From contig NC_087379.1 in the NCBI RefSeq assembly GCF_963675165.1, positions 4,357,442 to 4,421,441 on the forward strand: a stretch of DNA of 64,000 nucleotides. The letters are read 5' to 3'. The position numbers were made by a program, and so were the translations under genes. This document shows, piece after piece, positions 44,834-55,700 of the stretch (position 1 is the first letter of the stretch; the number at the start of each line of letters is the position of its first letter). Source of the stretch: Halichondria panicea. Lineage: Eukaryota; Porifera; Demospongiae; Suberitida; Halichondriidae. A model generated the notes under the pieces. It was given only the letters and a program-made list of their open reading frames with translations, searched no databases and was not told the DNA's origin.

Positions 44834-45725
44834 ACTTTACCTACTGAGTCGTACTGACACTCGCGTTGTGTTTACATGTATGTCCTTTGTTACACAATAG
44901 TACAATGTTTACATGTTCTGTATCCATTTTGCTGTACAGTACTCATTTGCGTCATTGAAATAGTGCCTTTTCTTGTACAAATCGTGTAACTTCGTTATCC
45001 TGTAATAATTCTGAGGGAAGCAAGGCTCTTTAATTATATTCAGATTCAATCAAGATGTTGGTAGACGTTGGACACTTTCATTATATAGTGGCTCTGGTTG
45101 CTGTAAAATGTAACGGTGTGACTTCAAAATTATACCGTATTACTAGAATGTTTTGCGAGTATCAAATATTTGTAAGGGTTGATAAATTCGCAACAATAAA
45201 ATCGAAAAACCTACTAGTAAATCAATACACACGATCCTTGCCAGAACGCAATAGTTAGATCGCAAAGGGTCAAATTTCTGCTGATTTGGCACATTCGCAA
45301 AGGTTTTTCACCTGCAAATATTCTGTAGTACGTGTTAGTGTTTGTACTATACAGTTCAGAAGGTATTTTTTATATAGATCATGGTTTTTAATTAGTGATG
45401 ATTCGTTTCGTGACATTTCGATCATTACATACAAACAATCCCCTGACACACCTTAATGGGTGAATAGTTATACGTGCAGCGAGGTTGTACTTCAGTGTAT
45501 TCCTAGTATTTATGCAGACAGGAGTACATTGGATCTATGTATAGAAGTGGTGTATTCATCATTGGGTCACAGTACACAGGATGTGCATGAATTGTAGGAA
45601 GGAAGTGGTGCAATTAATCTAAAAATAGAAGCATACATTTGCTATAAAGTTTAATAACAAGGCCATGGTGACCAGAGCATGTGTGGAGAACTACAAGTCA
45701 TAGTAATACAATTCTGAAAAAAAAC
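44834..45725. other. Intergenic MLF to exonuclease
   Basis: Holds the MLF 3' flank, a TACCGTATTAC-family miniature element (45133-45334) and the exonuclease promoter region. No other gene. Confidence 0.6.
45133..45334. repeat. TACCGTATTAC-family miniature element
   Basis: TACCGTATTACTAGAATGTT at left; ...TTCACCTGCAAATATTCTGT then AGTACGT at right, an eroded inverse. The interior has AACGCAATAGTTAGATCGCA and TGATTTGGCACATTCGCAAA as in 7824-7997. Confidence 0.7.
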
Positions 45726-46585
45726 ATGGCGTCCGTTAAGAAGTATCGACCACCAAAATTCAAATTCAAAGAATTATCAAAAGAGAGAATGGACTATTTC
45801 CTAGTACTGGATTTTGAGGGAGTCATCAACAAGGATCCTGGCTGTCCTGACGTAATGGAGATTATTGAGTTCCCAGTGTTGAAAGTGAATGCTCAAACAT
45901 TTCAGACTGAATCAATTTTTCACACCTACGTTCAACCGGTGATCCATCCAATACTGAACCCCGTGTGTACTGAAATCACTGGTATTACTCAGTCCATGGT
46001 GGATGGTCAGCCGCCATTGGGGGAGGTGCTCCACTCACTGGACAGCTGGATGGACAGGGAAGGGCTGCTGAGAGACGACGTCAAATCCTGTTTTGTGACC
46101 TGTGGAGACTGGGACCTCAAAGCAGGTCAACTAATTAGCTTGACATACTTCCCCTAATTATTAAAAGTACGTTTACCACTGACTGTTTAATCTGGCCACG
46201 CCCTCCCCAATCCTTAACACAAAGTTGAGACGAACAGCTAGACTAATATACCTGTACGCAAGTTTGAAGGCTGTCGGGATTCAATCATAAATTTACAGTA
46301 CATGTAATCCCAATAGGTCTTCCAATCAACTGTGACTATCTCCACCTGCCGTATGCCTCTTACTTAAAGAGATGGATCAACATCAAGACCTATTTTCAAG
46401 CTATTGTTGGCATGAAAGGCTACAGCATGAAGACCATGTTGAATGATCTAAAATTGGAGTTGGATGGAAGACATCACAGTGGGATCGATGATTCCAAGAA
46501 CATTGCAAAGATTCTTGGAGAATTAGCCAAAAGGAACATAGACTTAGGACAGGGAATTGTATCACCAAGAACTTTAGACAAATGA
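45726..46585 (+). CDS. ERI1-like DEDDh 3'-5' exonuclease
   Basis: Two exons (45726-46125, 46317-46585) give 222 residues, essentially a bare exonuclease domain. Exo I is LVLDFEGVINKD (D29, E31). The core has EIIEFPVLKVNAQTF, NPVCTEITGITQ and FVTCGDWDLK (Exo II). Exo III is HHSGIDDSKNIAKIL with the H and D of the DEDDh class. The family trims 3' ends of histone mRNA, rRNA and small RNAs. No SAP domain is present, so it is closer to ERI2/ERI3 in layout than to ERI1. I chose the ATG in AAAACATGGCG; an in-frame ATG 45 bp upstream would add 15 residues. It converges on NIPSNAP, 187 bp away. Confidence 0.9.
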
Positions 46586-46772
46586 ATAACGTGATATTAC
46601 AGAATTTGAACATAGATTGGTACATTAATTAATGGCACATTAATTGTCAAATTAATGTATTGTGATATACACATTATAACATTCATAATCCAAAAAACAA
46701 ATAAGCTATAATTATAGCTATACATAATACTTATCACTGAAAATAGAATTGTCACTATAATTAATTATAAAG

Positions 46773-49700
46773 TTATTGCAGTGCTGAGAAGGTGGTAGGA
46801 ACTAAAGCTTTCTTCACAGTGCCATCCAGATACTTGTCAAGATCACGCACTGCATGTACGGAAGTACAATACAGTTATTATTACATGTCTTACAGTGACA
46901 GTCACTATTAAAGTATCATGAACGGAGTGAGTCATGGTGCGTGGTAGGAGTCAATGTTATTATACGCTCGCTCAGACCAATGCAACCTTGGTACTCAAAT
47001 CCCACAGTCCTTCGTATTTTATCTACCCAGGTACCGCATTACTAGATGCTCAACATTTGCTACTTTGCGATTTTTGAGCGCTCTGCAAAAATAAATATCT
47101 ATTTCAGTACTTATAATTATGAACATCACGATCCTTGCTATAACGCAAAGGTTAGATCGCAAAGGACGGTGATTTGGCTCATGCATTCGCAAAGGTTTTT
47201 CACTTACAAAGTATTATAGTAAATACGGTGCACAATAATTATGTAACACGAGACTGAATGTTGTGTGGGCACAAGCCCGAGGGCAATCTGTCGTATAATT
47301 CATACCACGAGGATATCTGCTAGCTATTACGTGTTTTTCATACCGATGACCCTGTTCCAAAAGAGTTTGAGGCTACGTGACCATATATATAGTAACACGG
47401 AAATTTATGCAGGGTGTCATAGAATTTTGAAGTAGAGGGGGGGGAAAGAAAAGTAACCAGAAAATGTTGCTAAAAAAAAGGTCAACAGTTATTTCTATAC
47501 CCCAGCTATGGACACTCAGTCAGACAACTAGTACATGTATGCAAATTTTAGAGGGGGGGAATTGGAGTTAGAGGGGGATACCCCCCCTCTATGAATGACA
47601 CCCTGTTCATGTATACTCACAGTTGAAATATCCTCTAAATTTGCTAATTTTTATAATGTTCCAGGACCTACTGATGCAAAGGGCCTACTAATATAAGCAA
47701 ACACCTCTCCTAGAACATGTGCTCGATCTGAAATTCACCGGACCTCAGATCACCCTTACAGAATACCCACAATTATAATACTGAAAGCTGACACTGATCA
47801 TGTGACTATACGTACTTGTACAAGTTACTGTCAGCACAATTATGAATCATGCACTCACTTGTTTCTCTGACGACTTCATCGTCATTGGCCTTAGCGACTA
47901 CTTTTTCCCTCTGATCTAGACTGTCATAGCGAAGGAGGGAGTACACTGGAGTAGTAGGTGGGGGAGGGGCACACGTGCACCATACGATTAGTGATACACA
48001 TGTATACATGTATAGACAATAATTAATCTTAAAAAGCGTACAGATAATTAGGTAAATCACTATTGTAAATCTATTAATCTAACTTAAGGCAACTTATCGA
48101 TTTACTGTGCGATATTTAGAATCAGCATGTATATACGTACCTCTATTAATGTCCCCAAAGACAGAGTACCACAGTCCCAGAGGGTTGTAGTTGAGCTGAG
48201 GATAGTCCTGTAACAGTCGATGCTCAAACTGAGAGACCAGGCCCGACTTTACCTGATAGCTCACTAACTCAAACACACCTGCAGGGAGCAGCGAGTGATA
48301 CAGAATGATTTTTTCAAAACTGGTCTTCGGCTGGTAAAGGATACAGAGGAGGTTAGACTTGTTGTCATAACTTTTCATCATGTCATGTGACACATGGGAT
48401 ATAGATGATAATTTTCTTTTATTCACCCATAGCTCGCAACCTACTAAATCTACCTTCACTGTATACAGCTAAAACACATAATAAATAATATATTTGCTAC
48501 AGTAATATTGCTATGTGAGCGTAGAATAATGCTGACTCAGCTGATTCCATTTAAAGTGGATTCACGTGATCATTGATGAAGCTTGTTCAACCTCCTCTCT
48601 GCACAGCCCGGCTATTAATTATTAGCCTTGATCCCAAGCCCTTTGGAGAAAAGAGGGCCTGGTATCCACTGTTGCGCGTGGGTGGATTCAACAGTAAATT
48701 TGTAATTTGTTAGTGGTTAATTAATGGGTAATGAGAGAGAGATCACTACCAATCGCTATCACAACTCTAGGTTCAGACGAGGAGCATTGATCCTACTGGC
48801 ATTAAATAAGAAAGGCAGCGTCTGGACTTGCCAGAGCCGATCGATCATTAGATTCGAGGTAAGGTCGTTTTTAAGCCGCGGCTATTTCCTGAAATACAGC
48901 CACCTCGCTATTCCGGCCAAGCTGCACTGTCCTAAGGGTGACCGGATTAACGAGAGTCTACTGTATCATGATACGTTATTATTGTGCTTTTTATATTGGA
49001 TATGAATGAATTGTCAATCCCCAACATTCTTGGGGGGATTGACAATGCGCAGACAGTGTATACCAGGCCGTTTTTCTCCTTTGATAGCCGCCTGGGATCA
49101 AGGCTTACCCGGCTATACACTATATGCACTGACTTATGTTGAAACTCTAGGTCCAGTGAATATAGGCAACTATACATCGCTCAGATATTTTCACAGTGTT
49201 TATTATATTAAATAAACTGAAAACTTGTTTTTTTGTATTTGAAAATTCTTTCAACATCAGAAAAACATAAAATTAATTATTATGTCCTAATATGCCTGTA
49301 CACTAGCTATACTTCAAAGATGTAGTAGTCCAGTTTGACTGATTGAATATTATAGCTGTTCTGTTTCAACACACTGTGGAAAAACTAAAGATGAGATACA
49401 AGCCAAGGTTTTTCTACTCTAAGGGAGCATTTCTTGTTCTGCTGTGGCTAGTTCTTCAGACTGCAGCCTGGTGGTCTTTTACTTGCTTGTATTACCCAAT
49501 ATTAAAATCGTTTGGAAACTATAACGCATTGACCCTTTTTGGACTATTCTTTGTTGGTGCTCCACTGGCTGGCTGGTTAGCTGATGCTCGCTACGGCAAC
49601 TACAAGGTTTTCAAAACCGGAGCATTTGTTGTGTTTCTTGCATCAGTGCTACTCTGCATGTATGTACTATTGACCAGCAATGGGCAGTTATCCAAGACAC

Positions 49701-52700
49701 TGCGAATTATGCTGAGCTATTTGACGTTCATTACCCTAATCATTGGTGTTGTTACCTTTATAGTTACGGCTCTGCAGCTGGGACTGGATCAGATGCCGGA
49801 TGCCTCAGCCGATAACATTGCCAGTTTTATTGTGTGGTTTGTTTTCTCAATATTTTTGGGGATGTGGATGACTGATACAGTATGGTGTATGGAGAGATTT
49901 TGCCTCAATGGAGGTTCTCGTGGAATTCAAGTTTTCAGCCTTTCTCCTGTAATATGCATGAGTTTGCTGTGTTCCACTATGTTTCTGCTTGGACCAAAAT
50001 GGCTGACTATTGAACCTAAGTCACCTAAAGCACTCAAAACTATCGTTCAGGTTCTCAAGTTTGCAGCCAAGCATAAGGCTCCCATCAATCGAAATGCTCT
50101 AACATATTGGGAAGAGAAAATTCCTTCTAGACTAGACCTAGGTAAGTCACGATACGGTGGACCATTCACTACAGAACAAGTGGAAGATGTGAAGACATTC
50201 TTTAAAATAGTTATCGTTCACTTGCCATTTTTCATCATTTCAATATCATTTGGGCATACGTACTATAGATTAAGCGTTATGTCAACACAGCTACCAGGCT
50301 TCGATATATGCCCCTCAGCCCTAATATATGTTTTCACCTACCACCCTTCGCTGTGCTCACTGATTTTGATACTTGTTTCTGAGTTTGTGCTCTATCCACT
50401 AGTGAAAATCCAGCCTCCTAGTATACTACAACAAATCGGGATCTCGTATTTTGTGATGATGCTTGGAAGTGTGATAATTTTAGCAATTCAAGTTGTAGGC
50501 TTTGTCTACAACCTACACTTATACTACGGACTAGAGAGAGCGTGTTTGGGATGCATCGGCCTTACATTTTCGAGAACATTTCAGTTTGTCTGTGCTCAGT
50601 CCCCATACAACATGCGCGGACTACTAGCTGGCTACACAACTTTCATTCACACGCTGTCAATGATGGCTGGAATTTTCGTTTACCATGTTATCAGGCGTAC
50701 ATGTACGAAGGCATACAAGGACGTGGTTCATACTTCAGTAGCAGCTGCTTTGAGCTTAGTTGGATTTGTCCTTCACTGCCTCCTGGCACGGTGGTACAAG
50801 AGGAGAGTTAGAGACGAGGACTATAATGCACACAGAGTGGTGGAGGAGATCTATGATAGATACATATCTTACTACAACTAGTATAAACTGTTTGTGAACG
50901 TTGACAAATAATAGTGTTGCTAAATTTTGAGAATAGTATGTGTTAATGTTATATAATTATAGTTAGAACCAAGTATGCATGTAATTTTTTCCCCAGCTGT
51001 ACTATAATTAAAACTTCAACAACAGAGTTACACATGGATAATTATGATAATTTTCTTTTGGTCACCCATAGCTCGCAACCTACTAAATCTACCTTCACTG
51101 TACAGAAATCTACAGCTAAAACACGTAATAAATAATATATTTGTTACAATAAATTATATTGCTATGCGAGCGTAGCATAATGCTGACTCAGCTGGTTCCA
51201 ACAATTCCATTTAAAGTGGATTCACGTGATCATTGATGAAGCTTGTTCAACCTCCTCTCTGCACAGCCCGGCTATTAATTATTAGCCTTGATCCCAAGCC
51301 CTTTGGAGAAAAGAGGGCCTGGTATCCACTGTTGCGCATGGATGGATTCAATAGTAGTAAAACTCGTTGCAACAATTAACTTTTTTGTACAATGGTCCCA
51401 CCCACGTGGTTGATTATTAGTGGTAAAGAATTGTTGACAATGAATGAATTGTCAATCCCCACAATTCTGGATTGACGCATGCATGCATGCGCAGACAGTA
51501 TACCAGGCCGTTTTTCTCCTTTGATAGCCGCCTGGGATCAAGGCTTACCCGGCTATACACTATATGCACTGACTTATGTTGAAACTCTAGGTCCAGTGAA
51601 TATAGGCAACTATACATCGCTCAGATATTTTCACAGTTTATATTATATTAAATAAACTGAAAACTTGTTTTTTTCTATTTGAAAATTCTTTCAACATCAG
51701 AAAAACATAAAATTAATTATTATGTCCTAATATGCCTGTACACTAGCTATACTTCAAAGATGCATTATACTGTAGTAGTCCAGTTTGACTGATTGAATAT
51801 TATAGCTGTTCTGTTTCAACACACTGTGGAAAAACTAAAGATGAGATACAAGCCAAGGTTTTTCTACTCTAAGGGAGCATTTCTTGTTCTGCTGTGGCTA
51901 GTTCTTCAGACTGCAGCCTGGTGGTCTTTTATTTGCTTGTATTACCCAATATTAAAATCGTTTGGAAACTATAACGCATTGGCCCTTTTTGGACTATTCC
52001 TTGTTGGTGCTCCACTGGCTGGCTGGTTAGCTGATGCTCGCTACAGCAACTACAAGGTTTTCAAAACCGGAGCATTTGTTGTGTTTCTTGCATCAGTGCT
52101 ACTCTGCATGTATGTACTATTGACCAGCAATGGGCAGTTATCCAAGACACTGCAAATCATGCTGAGCTATTTGACGTTCATTACCCTAATCATTGGTGTT
52201 GTTACCTTTATAGTTACGGCTCTGCAGCTGGGACTGGATCAGATGCCGGATGCCTCAGCCGATAACATTGCCAGTTTTATTGTGTGGTTTGTTTTCTCAA
52301 TATTTTTGGGGATGTGGATGACTGATACAGTATGGTGTATGGAGAGATTTTGCCTCAATGGAGGTGCTCGTGGCATTCAAGTTTTTAGCCTTTCTCCTGT
52401 AATTTGCATGAGTTTGCTATGTTCCACTATGTTTCTGCTTGGACCAAAATGGCTGACTATCGAACCTAAGTCACCTAAAGCACTCACAACTATCTTTCAG
52501 GTTCTCAAGTTTGCAGCCAAGCACAAGGCTCCCATCAATCGAAGTGCTCTAACATATTGGGAGGAGAAAATTCCTTCTAGACTAGACCTGGGTAAGTCAC
52601 GGTATGGTGGACCATTCACTACAGAACAGGTAGAAGATGTGAAGACATTCTTCAAAATAGTTATCGTTCACTTGCCACTTTTCATTAGTTCAATATCTTT

Positions 52701-55700
52701 TTGGCATACTTACTTCAGATTAAACGACACGTCAATACAGCTACCAGGCTTCAATATATGCCCTTCAGCCCTAATATATGTTTTCACGTACCACCCCTCG
52801 CTGTGCTCACTGATTTTGATACTTGTTTCTGAGTTTGTGCTCTATCCACTAGTGAAAATCCAGCCTCCTAGTATACTACAACAAATCGGGATCTTGTATT
52901 TTGTGATGATGTTTGGAAGTGTGATAATTTTAGCAATTCAAGTTGTAGGCTTTGTCTATGACCTACACTTATACTATGGACTAGAGAGAGCGTGTTTGGG
53001 ATGTATGGGCCTTACATTTTCGAGAACATTTCAATTTGTCTGTGCTCAGTCCCCATACAACATGCGCGGACTACTAGCTGGCTACACAACTTTCATTCAC
53101 ATGCTGTCAATAATGGCTGGAGTTTTTGTTGACCAAGTTATCAAGCTTACATGTACGGAGGCATACAAGGACGTGGTTCATACTTCAGTAGCAGCTGCTT
53201 TGAGCTTAGTTGGATTTGTCCTTCACTGCCTCCTGGCACGGTGGTACAAGAGGAGAGTTAGAGACGAGGACTATAATGCACACAGAGTGGTGGAGGAGAT
53301 CTATGATAGATACATATCTTACTATCACTAGTATAAACTGTTTGTGAACGTTGACAAATAATAGTGCTGCTAAATTTTGAGAATAGTATGTGTTAATGTT
53401 ATATAATTATAGTTAGAACCAAGTATATATGTAAGTTTTCCCCAGCTGTACTATAATTAAAACTTCAACAACGAGTGATGCAAGCTGCGCTGTGCTAATG
53501 CCTCTCGCCATGTTTTGCTTTCGCTCAAAAGTATTAGAGTGTTATATATAGTAGGGGGAATAAGTTTTTTTCTATACATTAAAATTTGCACACAAAGAAA
53601 GTAATTATGTCTATAACTGAGAAGAAAAGACTTGTGTACATGTATCTATTGTACATTGTCATTGTAGTGTTTTGTGAAGAAAGATGAAAATTGATTTCCA
53701 GGATCTGGATTGTCTCACACGTGGGGACGAGCGCGCATGCGTACTAGATCCACAGGAATAAGAGGTATGTCTGCAAGAGGTCAAGTTCACAAAAATGGCT
53801 TAGCTAGCTGCTTTAACAGCTCTTTTCTGGCTCTTGTAGCTAACGCAAGAGACTGCAACAGCCCTAGCCATAACTCGAGAAAGAAACTTTAGTTTGCTAA
53901 TCCACGAATCAAAATCCAAGAGAACGTGGCTAGAAGCCTATAGAAGCTGTTAGTTTTCGTCGCATTGCAACCATTGAGCAGTTACAGCTGGAACACACAC
54001 ACTGTCAGCTTTACCGTATCCTTCGTGCGGCTATGCCTCGACGCATAATTAGAGTAATGCCAACACTGTAAAACTACTACACAATATATTTGTATTCCGT
54101 GGCAGACTTGTGCAGTAGCAAGTAAGGAAAGGAAACAGGACATCAAATACAGTATAAAGAAACATTTCTGAATCAGCTCAATAAAGTTATGCAAAAACTG
54201 ACATACATGTTGTACACACTACATACATGTACATAACTATACATGTTCACGTACCTGGGTTGCCTTGACCTGGCTCCAGCTGTAGCTTGCACCAAGGGAA
54301 GGCCTTCAACACCACATTAGTCTGCAGGGAAAACCACAGTGTGAGAGCGTGTAAAATGTACGCAGATAATTGTAAAGATAATGTATGTGCAATTAAAATG
54401 CCTTGAAACAGCTACGAGCAAGTTTCTCTATCAAGAACTGCTTTGTTGACAAAAACGGTCGATATTAAAGTCAATAATTTGTTATGTTAAGGCTACCAAT
54501 AATGTAAACGCAGTGCTTAAGCAGCCAGGTGAGCAAAACCAGAATGCAAAACAAACGGTTTAACCAGTGGCCACCTATGCACGTTTAGTTAACAACACTA
54601 AAGTTGTATGCATACCATATAGCGGGTAGTTTTCGTGGGGTAAAAAATTCGAAAACAGTGGTTTTTGTGAGTAATTATTTCGTTCAGTCTCATTACCTGC
54701 ACTGCATTCATACGTTCCGGTACGCCACGCCTACGTTAAAATTTTGTGGAGGTCAGCTTGCCCACGAAAATAAAGAATATTTTACCCCACAAAAATTACC
54801 CGCTATACAGTACTAGTCCAATCTATACTGTGCTCGCAGGGTAACCAAACAACCGGAATGGGGTTTAAAGTGATACTGCTAGCTAGTAAACTGCACACCT
54901 GATTTGCAAACATTGGGAGAATTCGTGAAAAGCATTTCTCAATCCAGTCCTTGTCCTGGGAGAGTGCTTTTCTAACAGCCGTACGATGAGAATAATTATC
55001 TGAAAAAACACTGCCATAAAAGTATTTGTAGAGAAAAAGGGGATATTATATAATTATAATGTACGCAGGAAAGCGTTACACTCAAGATTGGTAAACGTAA
55101 TTTCAGAGACAAAAAACATTATTAAACTAAACTATCTGGGGGAAAAAGCATTTACAATGTGAAAGTTTCTAGGATTGGCTAGGGCAGCATCAAAAAGCCG
55201 GAGAGCCATACGTCAATCCATCACAACGTCGTCATCCACATGCATGTTTAATATAATGCAATCATGGCGTAAAACACGGTCCTGACAATAATTAAAAAAA
55301 ATACTGCCTTCTGCAATCTGCTAAATTTCTGCAGTGGAACATTAAACCATAGATTAAGGAAGAGAGGGATTGGAAACAGGAGTCCACACACGTTATTTTT
55401 CCTTGGCTTTACATTGGGGGGCACGGCGGGGCCTATTCCTAAACCATCCGTGTTGCCACCCGCCAAACCCCAGGAAACACTTTTACTTGTTTGAGGCCCT
55501 AGGCAGACCTTTCTAAGGTCCCCCAAAACTTGATTTCCATACCCCTTGATGGTGGGTATCATGTGGAAAACACACACAAAAATTCTCGGTTGTTGGGAAA
55601 GAGCTGAAGGTACATAGCGTTTTTTTTCACCGTTTGAGATGGACTGCCATAGGCTATAGTATGTACCAATAACATTTATAACATTTATATTAATATAGCT

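Larger units (their letters stand above)
48391..53472 (+). repeat. Tandem segmental duplication inside a NIPSNAP intron
   Basis: Copy 1 is 48391-51023 and copy 2 is 51031-53472; both run from CACATGG(G)AT...CACCCATAGCTCGC to ...TAAAACTTCAACAAC. Each contains one transporter gene plus its 5' flank with the same transposon insertion. They differ mainly by about 220 bp of extra sequence inside that transposon in copy 1. Confidence 0.9.

Noticed and set aside
49343-49390. Upstream extension of the transporter frame (and 51793-51840)
   Set aside because: The extension has no ATG and opens on a TTG; the first true ATG is at 49391 (51841).
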